Positions 8,166 through 17,016 of a DNA stretch of 64,000 bases are shown here, in pieces. The notes beneath the pieces are model-generated. The model ran no database searches. It had not been told where the DNA came from and saw nothing but the letters and a program-made list of their open reading frames with translations. The position numbers and the translations under genes were made by a program. Each line of letters starts with the position of its first letter. Positions within the stretch are counted from its first letter, which is position 1. The DNA comes from Marinobacterium litorale DSM 23545 (GTDB lineage Bacteria > Pseudomonadota > Gammaproteobacteria > Pseudomonadales > Balneatricaceae): the NCBI RefSeq assembly GCF_000428985.1, contig NZ_AUAZ01000001.1:248001-312000 (forward strand), given 5' to 3'.

Positions 8166-9074
8166 CTAACAGGATAAAGTTTCATGCTCCGGGATGTCAT
8201 TGATCATCTCCCGCGCCGTGGCCGACAGTAGACGTGGGAGAATCCGGTCATCATCCAGCCGCCAGGCACAGCAAAAGTTGAGAGCCGGAGCGGCCGGTAG
8301 ACGCTCAAGAACCTTCAAACGTCCTTCGTTGACGCCTGTCGCCACCAAAGGTTCCGGTAAAAAAGCGATACCGACGCCCTGCTCCACCAGCGTTAACAGA
8401 CTGGCCACTGAGCTGCATGTGTGCACCACCGGCGCTTGATCGCCCAGCGGTTCAAACAGCTTTTGCAGGTGCCGCCAGGGGCGTGTGCCTCGGGGGAAGG
8501 ATAAGACGGGCCGGTCTCGAAGATCGCCCAGGCCTCTGATAGAGCGCTCCTGCCCCAAGGCTGAACTTCCTACCCAGCATTGAGCGTAGCTGCACAGCGG
8601 CTCGGTGACAAATGCGGGCAGGGGGTGTTCATCGGCGACCATCAGTACCAGATCCAGCTCCGAGGCGTTGAGCTGATTGATCAGAGAGGCGGTGGTGTCG
8701 GAGATCAGTTCGTAAGCGATGAGGGGGTGCTGTTCATGCCAGATTGCCAGCAGCTTCGAGAGCCAGAGGTGTGCCAGGGTATCAACGATGCCGATTCTGA
8801 GAACGCCGCGCTCCGGTGCATCGTCGACCAGTTGGGCTTTCATCTCCCGGCTGATCGCCACCAGCTTTTCCGCATAGGGGAGAAGTTGGGTGCCCCTTGG
8901 AGTCAGATGAGTACCGCGTTTGTCACGAACGAATAGCTGGACATTGAGCTCATCTTCCAGCGCGGCAATCCGGGCAGAGATTGCCGGCTGGGAAGCGTGC
9001 AGCTGGGTGGCCGCCGAATGAAAGCTGCCCAGCCGCGCTACGGTTAAAAAGGTGTGAAGGTTTCGCAGGCGCAA
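8166..9074 (-). CDS. LysR-family transcriptional regulator
   Basis: 302 residues: an N-terminal winged helix-turn-helix (about 1-60; FHSAATQLHASQPAISARIAALE) and a periplasmic-binding-like effector domain (about 90-295). The start appears to be TTG 9074; a GGAG Shine-Dalgarno lies nine bases upstream and no ATG fits. It begins 22 bases after the stop of the DUF4392 gene and is co-directional, so it is probably the last gene of the oxoproline operon and its regulator. The effector is likely an intermediate such as 5-oxoproline or D-glutamate (inference). Confidence 0.9.
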   Translation of the reverse strand: MRLRNLHTFLTVARLGSFHSAATQLHASQPAISARIAALEDELNVQLFVRDKRGTHLTPRGTQLLPYAEKLVAISREMKAQLVDDAPERGVLRIGIVDTLAHLWLSKLLAIWHEQHPLIAYELISDTTASLINQLNASELDLVLMVADEHPLPAFVTEPLCSYAQCWVGSSALGQERSIRGLGDLRDRPVLSFPRGTRPWRHLQKLFEPLGDQAPVVHTCSSVASLLTLVEQGVGIAFLPEPLVATGVNEGRLKVLERLPAAPALNFCCAWRLDDDRILPRLLSATAREMINDIPEHETLSC

Positions 9075-9096
9075 ATCGGTTCGCTCCGCTAGAAGG

Positions 9097-9954
9097 CTAT
9101 TGGGGCGTCAGCGTTGCGAAGCCGGTGATTTCCCGAAGTTGCGCGATGACATACTCCCCTTCATTGAACGGGAGGCCGTCTTCGGTCAGTTCATTGAGTC
9201 GAGTGACGCCGTCCACGCTGCCGCGCTCGGAAAGATACCGCAGGATCGCCGGTGGGTCGATGCGAGCCAGCAGATCCTCGCCGCTCCAATAACCCAGCAG
9301 CGCGATCAGGCCATAGGCGCCCCAATTAGAAACATCGGCGATCAGTAGTTCATCAACGCGGGTGGCGCTGGGAACGATGTTCAGCTTGCTGATCGCATCA
9401 TAAATATTACCCATACCGATTTCGTTACCGCCATCGCCGATGCCGATGGTGGGGCAGTTGGCCGCACGAACAAAGGTGTCGAAGCAGGCGGTGCGAGCGC
9501 TGATGCTCTCGCCACGCATGTTGTAGTAGCCGCCATCTTTGGCTTGTCCCGGTCGCTCAATGGAGACAACCGCCTCCGGTCGGTAGCGGGCCAGGGCTTC
9601 CAGCGCTTCCAGTTCACGTTCGTCATGCTCGCCCACCTGGATCTCGTGGATCCGGTAATCCGGCGCCAACATCTTTGAGATCGGTTTACCGCAGACGATG
9701 ATCGGATCCGCACCCAGATGTTTGAGCGTCTGGTAAAGTGCAATAGCACCCACCGGCCCATCCGTCTCGAAGGTATCTACCACCGGGAAACCGGTGCCGA
9801 TCAAAACCGTACCCTTGATGTTATGCAGATAACGAGCTGCACGGGCGTAATAGCCGGTCTGCAACGCCGGTTGTACGTCGCGCATGCCGCGCAGGTTCTG
9901 GCGTACCAGAATATCCTCGATCTGCTTGCTGAGAGTGGAGTCTTGGCTTGTCAT
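9097..9954 (-). CDS. DUF4392 family protein, D-glutamate cyclase C-terminal-type domain
   Basis: 285 residues matching DUF4392, with GTVLIGTGFPV near residue 50, the ETDGPVGA motif, and a glycine-rich GIGDGGNEIGMGN segment. In mammals this domain forms the C-terminal half of DGLUCY, which opens 5-oxo-D-proline to D-glutamate; the N-terminal half is DUF1445. A DUF1445 gene starts this same operon, so the two halves are both present as separate genes bracketing pxpABC. It begins 16 bases after pxpC. Family assignment is firm; the reaction in this organism is inferred. Confidence 0.85.
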   Translation of the reverse strand: MTSQDSTLSKQIEDILVRQNLRGMRDVQPALQTGYYARAARYLHNIKGTVLIGTGFPVVDTFETDGPVGAIALYQTLKHLGADPIIVCGKPISKMLAPDYRIHEIQVGEHDERELEALEALARYRPEAVVSIERPGQAKDGGYYNMRGESISARTACFDTFVRAANCPTIGIGDGGNEIGMGNIYDAISKLNIVPSATRVDELLIADVSNWGAYGLIALLGYWSGEDLLARIDPPAILRYLSERGSVDGVTRLNELTEDGLPFNEGEYVIAQLREITGFATLTPQ

Positions 9955-9970
9955 GATGCTTGTTATCCTT

Positions 9971-10912
9971 TCAGACCGACACAGCGATAGGGTTAATCAT
10001 TTGATAGTAACGACGGCTTAGCAGCAGCTGGTTGTGTGCTTCATCCTGAGTAAAGGGGGTGAAGCTCACTTCGGTACCGGGCAGCATCTGTGCAAGACGC
10101 GCGGTATCCGGCGAGAACAGGCTGCCGATTTTCGGGTAGCCGCCGATTGTCTGGCGATCATTCAGCAGCACGATGGGTTGACCATCTGCCGGCACCTGGA
10201 TCGCTCCGAGGCAGATACCCTCTGACAGGATGCCGTTGATCGAAGGTGATATCGCCGGACCTTCAAGCCGATAGCCCATACGATCTGCCCGATCACTCAC
10301 CTTATAACTGCTGGTGAAGAGAATCTGTTTCTGGACCTCACTGAACGCGTCCTGCTGATAGCCCAGGATCACCCGCAATGGGCTGGTATCCCGGTAATCC
10401 GGTTGATACTGCTTGGGTAGCCGGTAGCCCGCCCCCTGGGGTTCGCTGGAGCAGGGGAGAATGTCGCCGCTTTGCAGCTTCTGGCCATTGAGTCCTCCCA
10501 GCTTTTCGCGTTGTACGGTTGCCGTGCTGTCGAACATGGGCTCAATCTGAAAGCCACCGCTCACCGCCAGATAAGCGCGGGCACCGGCTTTGCTAAAGCC
10601 GGCTTCCAGTCGCTCGCCCGCCCGGATCCGGTGGGCGCACCAGCGTTCCACTTCATTGCCTGCGATCTTCAGCGGCATCTCGCCGCCAGTCAGGACCACC
10701 CAGGTGTCGACCTGAGCCTCCAGAACCAAACCGCCAATGCTGATTTCCAGCACAGTGGCATTGTTGTCGTTATCGAGCAGCCGGTTGGCCCAGTCAAACG
10801 CACTGGGGTCCAGTGGACCGCCGGTGGTGAGGCCAATGCGGTGGTGGCCAAAGCGGCCACGGTCGGTGATCAGGGTCATCAACCCAGGCTGTAACACCTT
10901 GAATCCGTTCAT
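9971..10912 (-). CDS. pxpC: 5-oxoprolinase subunit C (biotin-dependent carboxyltransferase-like, AHS2)
   Basis: 313 residues of the AHS2/KipA family, opening with VLQPGLMTLITDRGRFGHHRIGLTTGGPLD and containing VSGGF and ILLNDRQTIGGYPKIG. With PxpA and PxpB it forms the ATP-dependent prokaryotic 5-oxoprolinase that opens L-pyroglutamate to L-glutamate. Its start overlaps the pxpB stop by four bases. Length and order match the usual pxpBC pair. Confidence 0.93.
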   Translation of the reverse strand: MNGFKVLQPGLMTLITDRGRFGHHRIGLTTGGPLDPSAFDWANRLLDNDNNATVLEISIGGLVLEAQVDTWVVLTGGEMPLKIAGNEVERWCAHRIRAGERLEAGFSKAGARAYLAVSGGFQIEPMFDSTATVQREKLGGLNGQKLQSGDILPCSSEPQGAGYRLPKQYQPDYRDTSPLRVILGYQQDAFSEVQKQILFTSSYKVSDRADRMGYRLEGPAISPSINGILSEGICLGAIQVPADGQPIVLLNDRQTIGGYPKIGSLFSPDTARLAQMLPGTEVSFTPFTQDEAHNQLLLSRRYYQMINPIAVSV

Positions 10913-11586
10913 AGTTCACCTCCCAGTTCCAGGTAGCGCTCTCTGCTGATCGGTTCGAAACTGACCCGGTCGCCAACCTGAACCGGCATGCTGGGATCCG
11001 CATCCGGGTTGAACATACGGGTCGGGCAGCGACCGATCAGGTTCCAGCCGCCAGGCGAGGCTGCTGGGTAAATGGCCGTTTGGCGGTCCGCGATGGCGAC
11101 TGAACCTCGCGGTACGGATTGGCGTGGGGTAGAAAGCCGTGGCGCTGCGATACGCTCATCCACCTGACCCAGGTAAGCGAACCCGGGGGCGAAGCCGATG
11201 GCATAGACCCGGTATTCGGTGTTGGCGTGCAGGTTAATCACCTCGTCGATGCTCATCTGTGCCCGTTGCGCCAGTGCTTCCAGGTCGGGCCCTGACTCCG
11301 TGTCATACCAGACCGGTAGCGTGATCAGGTTGCCTTCATGGGTGCTCTCCGCCGCGCCGGACTCTGCGATCGAACGCAACTGACGTCGAACCTCAAGATG
11401 GTCGGTCTGGAACGGATCGTAGATCACCAGCAGGGAGGCGTAGGAGGGCACCAGATCGATTATCGCGGATCCTAAAAGCCGTTCGGTTTCAGCAACGGCA
11501 TGCTGCACCTGAGCTGAGATCCGCGGGTCGGTTTCCTCGCCAAAATAGACGATCAGGGCGTTCTCGCCGGCGACTTCTATCCTCAT
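10909..11586 (-). CDS. pxpB: 5-oxoprolinase subunit B (KipI/AHS1 family)
   Basis: 225 residues of the AHS1/KipI family: the N terminus gives a short alpha/beta domain and the C-terminal half carries the cyclophilin-like region with GFAPGFAYLGQVDERIAAPRL and PGGWNLIGRCP. It is the partner of PxpC in the ATP-dependent oxoprolinase. It overlaps pxpA by four bases (ATGA) and pxpC by four bases, indicating tight coupling. Confidence 0.94.
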   Translation of the reverse strand: MRIEVAGENALIVYFGEETDPRISAQVQHAVAETERLLGSAIIDLVPSYASLLVIYDPFQTDHLEVRRQLRSIAESGAAESTHEGNLITLPVWYDTESGPDLEALAQRAQMSIDEVINLHANTEYRVYAIGFAPGFAYLGQVDERIAAPRLSTPRQSVPRGSVAIADRQTAIYPAASPGGWNLIGRCPTRMFNPDADPSMPVQVGDRVSFEPISRERYLELGGEL

Positions 11587-12311
11587 GATTTCAGCAGCTC
11601 CCGGATCTCTCGAATCGCTTCGATGCCTTCGGCGTTGTCACCATGGACACAGATGGTGTCGATATGCAGTTTCAGAGTATGACCGCTGACCGTGGTGATG
11701 GTCTGGCTGTCGGCGATCTGACGTACCTGTTCCAGCATCTTTTCCCGGGTATGGACGGCACCGGGTTTGGTGCGGGAAAGCAGTTTGCCGTCATCGTCAT
11801 AACAACGGTCGGCAAAGGCTTCGAATAACAGTTCGATGCCGTAGTGTTCCGCCTCCTGACGGTGGTTATCCGCCTCCGGGGTGGCCTGCAGCATCAGCTT
11901 GACCGGTCGATAATAATCGGCGATCGCCTTCATGATCGCTTGACGCACGGACGGCTTGGCCATCATGTCGTTGTAAAGCGCACCATGGGGTTTTACGTAT
12001 TCAAGATGCAGCTGTGCGGAAGCGGCCATGCCATCCAGTGCGGCAAGCTGATAATGGATCAGCGCGTGGATTTCATTGGCGCTGGCGTGGATTGAGCGGC
12101 GCCCAAACCCCATCAGGTCGGGGTAGGCCGGGTGAGCCCCAACCTGAACGCCATTTTCACGTGCCATGCGCAGCGTTTTCTGCATGACCAGCGGGTCGCC
12201 CGCGTGAAACCCGCAAGCGATATTGGCCTGATCGATGTGGGGCATAACGTGTTCGTCCATGCCCATGCTCCAGGCACCGAAGCTTTCGCCGAGATCACAA
12301 TTGAGCAGCAT
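11583..12311 (-). CDS. pxpA: 5-oxoprolinase subunit A (LamB/YcsF family)
   Basis: 242 residues with the LamB/YcsF hallmarks: LNCDLGESFGAW at the N terminus, IDQANIACGFHAGDP, and VKPHGALYND. PxpA is the subunit thought to act on the 5-oxoproline ring. It starts 20 bases after the DUF1445 gene and is followed by pxpB and pxpC, the canonical order A-B-C. Confidence 0.94.
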   Translation of the reverse strand: MLLNCDLGESFGAWSMGMDEHVMPHIDQANIACGFHAGDPLVMQKTLRMARENGVQVGAHPAYPDLMGFGRRSIHASANEIHALIHYQLAALDGMAASAQLHLEYVKPHGALYNDMMAKPSVRQAIMKAIADYYRPVKLMLQATPEADNHRQEAEHYGIELLFEAFADRCYDDDGKLLSRTKPGAVHTREKMLEQVRQIADSQTITTVSGHTLKLHIDTICVHGDNAEGIEAIREIRELLKS

Positions 12312-12331
12312 GAGTCCTCCCGTATGAAAAA

Positions 12332-13120
12332 TCAGAGAATGGCCAGACGGCTATTGGGCAGGTCGGTAACCAGCATATGGCCCGGGCTGTGAGTGATGCA
12401 GACCGGCGGTCGAGCGGATTCTATCGCCACCTGTGGTGTAACACCGCAGGCCCAGAATACCGGGACTTCGCCTTCATTAATGCTGACCGCATCACCGAAA
12501 TCCGGTTTGCTGAGGTCATTGATGCCGATGGCTGCCGGGTCGCCGAAATGCAGTGGCGCGCCGTGAACGGATGGGAACCGAGAGCAGATCTGGATCGCCC
12601 GGATCGCATCCGCCGGTTTCATCGGACGCATACTGACCACGGTAGTGCCGCTGAAGCGTCCCGCGCTCTTGCAGGGAATGTTGGTGCGATACATCGGCAC
12701 GTTCACTTTCTCTGTGATATTGCGGATTTCCAGACCATCCGCCATCAGCGCTTCTTCAAAAGAGAACGAACAGCCGAGCAGGAAGGCGACCATATCATCC
12801 TGCCAGTGGCCGGAAATATCGGTCACCTCTTCCACCAGCGCGCCATCCCGGTAGAGCCGGTAGCGGGGTACATCCCGGCGGATATCAATATCCTCGCCCA
12901 GGTCCGGCAGCATGAAGTCACCGGGCGAAGCCGACATGCCGATCAATGGGCAGGGTTTGGGGTTGAACTGGCAGAACTTGAGGAATTCATCGGCGTAGTC
13001 CGCCGGCAGAATGGCTAAATTGGCCTGCACATAGCCTGGGCAGTAGCCCGAGGTATTGCCATTGAATGCACCGCTGCGGATTTGCTGGCGCAGCGCCAGA
13101 GGGGTGGAGTTGTCTGCCAT
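12332..13120 (-). CDS. DUF1445/YcsI family putative hydro-lyase, D-glutamate cyclase N-terminal-type domain
   Basis: 262 residues of the DUF1445 family ([29 protein letters not shown] at the N terminus; [22 protein letters not shown] at the C terminus). ATG 13120 is preferred over 13162 because it matches the usual family start and has GAGG upstream. In mammals this domain is fused to DUF4392 in D-glutamate cyclase. It is the first gene of the operon with pxpABC and a separate DUF4392 gene. The region upstream holds an imperfect palindrome TGATAA-N7-TTATCA (13229-13247) that could be a regulator site. Confidence 0.88.
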   Translation of the reverse strand: MADNSTPLALRQQIRSGAFNGNTSGYCPGYVQANLAILPADYADEFLKFCQFNPKPCPLIGMSASPGDFMLPDLGEDIDIRRDVPRYRLYRDGALVEEVTDISGHWQDDMVAFLLGCSFSFEEALMADGLEIRNITEKVNVPMYRTNIPCKSAGRFSGTTVVSMRPMKPADAIRAIQICSRFPSVHGAPLHFGDPAAIGINDLSKPDFGDAVSINEGEVPVFWACGVTPQVAIESARPPVCITHSPGHMLVTDLPNSRLAIL

Positions 13121-13228
13121 GTATACAAAGCCCTCTTTATCAGAAATGGGTCGCATCGACATAAAAATGTGATAAAGAGAGTGTATAACGCTTTCAAGGG
13201 ATGTCTAATCGATATTGGCTGCTAGCGT

Positions 13229-13247
13229 TGATAACTTTTGTTTATCA
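13229..13247. promoter_or_regulatory. possible operator palindrome upstream of the oxoproline operon
   Basis: The sequence TGATAA-CTTTTGT-TTATCA is a 6-bp inverted repeat with a 7-base spacer, in the roughly 220-base non-coding region between tal and the DUF1445 gene. Its T-N11-A spacing is compatible with a LysR-type site, and a LysR gene closes the operon. No binding evidence exists. Confidence 0.35.
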
Positions 13248-13341
13248 GTGTGCGCGAGTTGAAAAGTTAAATTGAAAGAGTAAACAAGGTGGCCCGGCGG
13301 CCGCCATAAGACGGATGCCGGGGAATAGAGAGTGGGTGTTG

Positions 13342-14286
13342 TCAGCCTGCCAGCAGTTTTTCCAGTTTGACCTGATCCGCGGCAAAGTTGCGGATACCTT
13401 CGGCCAGTTTCTCGGTCGCCATGGCATCGCCGTTCATCGCCCAGCGGAAGCTCTGTTCATCCAGCTGTTCCTGTGCATCGTCGCTGCGGCTCTCGGGAGA
13501 GAGGCGGCGGTCCAGTGGCGCATTGGTTTCAGACAGCTCTTTAAGCAGCGCGGGGGAGATCGTCAGGCGGTCACAGCCGGCCAGAGACTGAATTTCTCCG
13601 ATATTGCGGAAGCTCGCGCCCATGACGATGGTGTCATAGTCGTGGTTTTTGTAATAACGGTAGATGCGGCTCACCGACTGAACGCCCGGGTCGTTATCCA
13701 GAGCGAAGTCAGCCTGCGGCTCACGCGCTTTATGCCAATCCAGAATACGCCCCACGAAGGGTGAGATCAGAAAAACCCCGGCGTCGGCACAGGCCTGAGC
13801 CTGGCTGAACCCGAACAACAGTGTGAGGTTGCAGTTAATGCCTGCCTTTTCCAGCTCTCTGGCCGCCTCGATCCCTTCCCAGGTGGAGGCGATCTTGATC
13901 AGAACGCGGGAGGCGTCCACGCCCTGCTGCTGATAGAGATCGAGCAGTCGCTTGGCCTTCTCGACGGTGCCTCGGGTATTGAACGAAAGGCGCGCGTCGA
14001 CTTCGGTGGATACCCGGCCCGGAACGATCTGTGTGATCTCGCGGCCGATCAGAACCGCCAGATAGTCGCACATGTTCGCCAGCTGCTCTTCCTGGCTGCC
14101 GCCCTGTGATGCAGCATACTGGCGAGCTTTCTCCAGCAGCGGCGCATACTTTTCATCCTGGCTTGCTTTAAGTAGAAGCGAGGGGTTGGTGGTGGCGTCC
14201 ACCGGCTGAAAGGTGCGGATGGCATCGATGTCGCCGGTGTCGGCAACAACCGTGGTCATCTGCTTAAGCTGTTCGAGCTGATCCAT
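13342..14286 (-). CDS. tal: transaldolase
   Basis: 314 residues from ATG 14286 (MDQLEQLKQ), the usual length and start of the TalB class; a longer reading frame upstream is not conserved. The Schiff-base lysine lies in [12 protein letters not shown], and [12 protein letters not shown] is the N-terminal signature. It transfers a dihydroxyacetone unit between sedoheptulose-7-phosphate and glyceraldehyde-3-phosphate in the pentose phosphate pathway. Its first 23 bases overlap the end of dusA. Confidence 0.96.
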   Translation of the reverse strand: MDQLEQLKQMTTVVADTGDIDAIRTFQPVDATTNPSLLLKASQDEKYAPLLEKARQYAASQGGSQEEQLANMCDYLAVLIGREITQIVPGRVSTEVDARLSFNTRGTVEKAKRLLDLYQQQGVDASRVLIKIASTWEGIEAARELEKAGINCNLTLLFGFSQAQACADAGVFLISPFVGRILDWHKAREPQADFALDNDPGVQSVSRIYRYYKNHDYDTIVMGASFRNIGEIQSLAGCDRLTISPALLKELSETNAPLDRRLSPESRSDDAQEQLDEQSFRWAMNGDAMATEKLAEGIRNFAADQVKLEKLLAG

Positions 14287-15340
14287 GGGCGTTTTCGTCC
14301 TCTTGGGGCTGTGTATTCGGGGTAACAAACTCCAGTGCCTGGCGGAAGGTGTTTGCGCAGGCACCGCGCTGGTGGCCATTCTCGCTCAGATAGCGGCGGA
14401 ACTGTCGGCCGCCACGCTGGCCGTGGAACAGGCCCAGCAGGTGTTTTACAACGGCGTAGAGTGGGGCGCCTTCAGCAAGGCGACGCTCCAGATAGGGTAT
14501 AAAAGCTTCCGCTACTTCTATTCGGCTCAGCGGCGTCTCGTGGGTGCCAAACAGCTGCTGGTCCACTTCGCTGAGCAGTGGGTAGGGGTTCTGGTAGGCT
14601 TCACGACCAACCATGACGCCATCCACATGGGTTAGATGATGCTTGGCTTCTTCCAGAGATTTGATACCACCGTTAATAATGATCTCAAGCTCCGGGTAGA
14701 GTCGTTTGATCTCATAAACGAAGTCGTATTTCAGTGGCGGAATCTCGCGATTTTCCTTGGGGCTCAAGCCTTGCAAAATCGCTTTGCGTGCGTGAATGGT
14801 GAAGCTGGTGCAGCCGCTTTCACGGACCTGTTCAACAAAACCGTGCAGATGTTCGAAACTGTCCAACTCATCGATACCTAGGCGATGCTTGACCGTTACC
14901 GGAATGCGGGTGGTCGCCTGCATCTCGCTCAGGCATTCAGCGACCAGCCTCGGGTGGGCCATCAGACAGGCGCCGATCATATTGTTCTGGACCCGGTCGG
15001 AAGGGCAGCCCACGTTCAGGTTGACCTCATCGTAGCCGGCCTCCTCTGCCATGCGTGCGCAGAGAGCAAGTTCCTTGGGATCGCTGCCGCCAAGCTGAAG
15101 GGCAACCGGATGTTCGCTGGCGTCATAATGCAGGAAGCGCTCCCGGTCGCCGTGAATCAGAGCGCCGGTGGTTACCATCTCGGTATAAAGCAGTGTCTGA
15201 GCTGACATCAGCCTGTGAAAGACGCGACAATCCGACGTAGTCCAGTCCATCATCGGCGCTACGCTGAAGCGCCGGCTGGGTTCTTTCGCTTGAGTGTGCG
15301 TCAGGGGTTCTGCTTTGTCAGTCGTTGGTTTTTCGGTCAT
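14264..15340 (-). CDS. dusA: tRNA-dihydrouridine synthase A
   Basis: About 358 residues. The FMN enzyme reduces U20/U20a in tRNA D-loops. Visible features: [15 protein letters not shown] at the N terminus, catalytic cysteine in [26 protein letters not shown] and [13 protein letters not shown] 15340 (MTEKPTT) is preferred to 15403. The motif after the cysteine reads NNMIGACLM rather than the common NGRFGACLM, a minor variation. The 3' end overlaps tal by 23 bases. Confidence 0.94.
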   Translation of the reverse strand: MTEKPTTDKAEPLTHTQAKEPSRRFSVAPMMDWTTSDCRVFHRLMSAQTLLYTEMVTTGALIHGDRERFLHYDASEHPVALQLGGSDPKELALCARMAEEAGYDEVNLNVGCPSDRVQNNMIGACLMAHPRLVAECLSEMQATTRIPVTVKHRLGIDELDSFEHLHGFVEQVRESGCTSFTIHARKAILQGLSPKENREIPPLKYDFVYEIKRLYPELEIIINGGIKSLEEAKHHLTHVDGVMVGREAYQNPYPLLSEVDQQLFGTHETPLSRIEVAEAFIPYLERRLAEGAPLYAVVKHLLGLFHGQRGGRQFRRYLSENGHQRGACANTFRQALEFVTPNTQPQEDENAHGSARTA

Positions 15341-15455
15341 CGAGGGCCGTGAAAAAAATCGTTGCACATACGCGGATGCGCCGTGGTGGAAATTGGCCGC
15401 CAATATATCACAGTGCCCGTGACAACCCTATTCCAGGCAGTGCTCCCCCTCTGGC

Positions 15456-16163
15456 TTAAGTCGGGTGGGCTGCATTTCGTGCGGCGATGCGGGTCGCGCG
15501 GCCCTCTCGTAGTGTTTGTCTCTCAATCACATCAAAGCCGCACAGCTTTAACAATTGTTCGATATCCTCGGCACTGTATCGATTGTGCTCAAAATAATCG
15601 CGAAAACACTCGTGCATCGTCGGGGCGTCGGCCGGGTCGTGAGCAAAGTCCAGGTCAGGGAACTTATGGTGCAGGAAGTTGACTACTGGCTGGCGCACCA
15701 TGTCGGTGAGAATCAAAACACCGCCGGGTTTAAGCCAGTGGCGCAGAGCCTGGAATAGATTGATCGGCTGGTACAGCTCGTGAATCAACATATTGGCAAG
15801 GCAGGCGTCGAGCGGGGCGCTGTCGAAAAAAGCAGGCCCGGGGGCATTAAGATCGGCGATGCGGATCTCCAGATTGGCGGGTTGATCCTCAACCCTGGCC
15901 AGCATGTAGGGTGCGATTTCGATTCCGGTGAGTCGGTAGTCCGGATGTTTCTGAGCGAGCTGCTTCAGAAACAGAGCGGGCCCACATCCCAGGTCGGCGA
16001 TGTGAAGCGCGTTCCCCGAAGGCGTATGAGCATACCAAAATGACCAGAAGTCATTATCATGGTTGCGCTCATGGGTATCGATGGTGCGCTCGGCGGCGCG
16101 GTGCCCATCACCACCGTGGTGCTGTTCGAGGTAGCGACGGGTTTTATTGAGTTCGTCGGTCAT
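15456..16163 (-). CDS. class I SAM-dependent methyltransferase
   Basis: 235 residues. Motif I is IADLGCGPALFLKQL, motif II is the acidic GIEIAP, and a later KPGGVLILTDM strand fits the class I methyltransferase fold. The C terminus has a HECFRDYFEHNRYS region seen in small-molecule methyltransferases. The substrate is not recognisable. It lies alone, upstream of dusA in the same direction with about 115 bases between. Confidence 0.85.
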   Translation of the reverse strand: MTDELNKTRRYLEQHHGGDGHRAAERTIDTHERNHDNDFWSFWYAHTPSGNALHIADLGCGPALFLKQLAQKHPDYRLTGIEIAPYMLARVEDQPANLEIRIADLNAPGPAFFDSAPLDACLANMLIHELYQPINLFQALRHWLKPGGVLILTDMVRQPVVNFLHHKFPDLDFAHDPADAPTMHECFRDYFEHNRYSAEDIEQLLKLCGFDVIERQTLREGRATRIAARNAAHPT

Positions 16164-16267
16164 GAGAGTGTCCTGCGCCGGTCGCGGTTAATCTGACGTT
16201 ATAGATGAGCATATCACGGGCTTACAATGACAAGACGCGTTGAGCTGTATTCTGTGGGGGAGTTTCA

Positions 16268-16648
16268 GTGTTTGTGACCAAGGCGACGGGTTTCGGCCGT
16301 TTTTATCATGCAACCCGTTACTCAATTAAGGGTATACGGGCGGCTTATCAGAGTGAACCGGCGTTTCGTTACGAGGCGTGGGCGGCTGCGCTGATGTTTG
16401 TGCTCTCTTTTTGGGTGGCCCAGACGGGATTGCAGTGGGGGCTGATGGTGGCCGCGCTGCTGATCGTTCTGCTCACCGAGCTGGTGAATACGGCCATCGA
16501 AGCGGTGGTTGATCGTGCGGGTACCGAATTTAATACGCTGGCCGGCTTGGCCAAGGATTTGGGCTCGGCGGCGGTTTTTTGTTCGCTGCTGATTACGGCG
16601 GCTATCTGGGGCGGTGTTATCTGGGACAATTACTTCTCGGGCATGTGA
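16268..16648 (+). CDS. dgkA: diacylglycerol kinase, DgkA type
   Basis: 126 residues with three membrane segments and the DgkA signature ELVNTAIEAVVDRAG. It recycles diacylglycerol produced during membrane-derived oligosaccharide and lipid A modification. The start is GTG 16268. It is divergent from the methyltransferase gene. The C terminus ends two bases before a region with a stem-loop facing the other way. Confidence 0.94.
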   Translation: MFVTKATGFGRFYHATRYSIKGIRAAYQSEPAFRYEAWAAALMFVLSFWVAQTGLQWGLMVAALLIVLLTELVNTAIEAVVDRAGTEFNTLAGLAKDLGSAAVFCSLLITAAIWGGVIWDNYFSGM

Positions 16649-16653
16649 GAAGC

Positions 16654-16686
16654 AAAAAAAACGCCGCTTACCTCTCGGTAGCGGCG
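16654..16686 (-). terminator. leftward-oriented rho-independent terminator
   Basis: The arms CGCCGCTTACC (16662-16672) and GGTAGCGGCG (16677-16686) pair with one bulged base. An A8 run precedes the stem on the plus strand, so the T run follows it for leftward transcription. It lies just after dgkA, which runs rightward, so it does not terminate dgkA in the classic way. Confidence 0.65.
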
Positions 16687-16973
16687 CATTCGCAGTGCCC
16701 CTCGTGTGCGAAAAAATGGTTGGAGTGCCGCTGCTTTGCGTCTGGCTACCAACCTGATTCGTATAAAGCACATGCTGTGCCAATTAGGTAAAAAGCGCTT
16801 TGTTCGGCGGTTTTACGGGCGATGTACCTGATATTTAACCGCTGGCTAACGGAAAATCTCACCAAATCGGTGCAGTGTTGCACGTTGCTGGTGCCAGAAA
16901 TGCTGCGCTGCGGCAGGCTGGATTTAAAACGGCGCAACTAAGCCGACGATAGCCGGGATACCTCTTTCAGGGC

Positions 16974-16979
16974 TATAAT
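16974..16979 (+). promoter_or_regulatory. -10 box of probable gltX promoter
   Basis: TATAAT lies 37 bases before the gltX ATG. No good -35 hexamer is seen at the matching distance, so the promoter is either weak or activator-assisted. Confidence 0.45.
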
Positions 16980-17016
16980 TGCCGCTTTTCCCAATACATT
17001 CTCGAATCAGGACATT

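Larger units (their letters stand above)
16649..17016. other. intergenic region between dgkA and gltX
   Basis: No gene is supported in these 368 bases. They contain a stem-loop at 16654-16686 oriented as a leftward terminator and a TATAAT-like -10 box before gltX. The remainder shows no repeats or RNA motifs I recognise. Confidence 0.6.

Noticed and set aside
12377-13018. 213-residue plus-strand open frame opposite DUF1445
   Set aside because: DUF1445 is well supported; the shadow has no motif or ribosome site.
14287-14379. Longer start for transaldolase inside dusA
   Set aside because: The extra 31 residues are unlike transaldolases, which begin near MDQLEQLK; the extension is a shadow of dusA.
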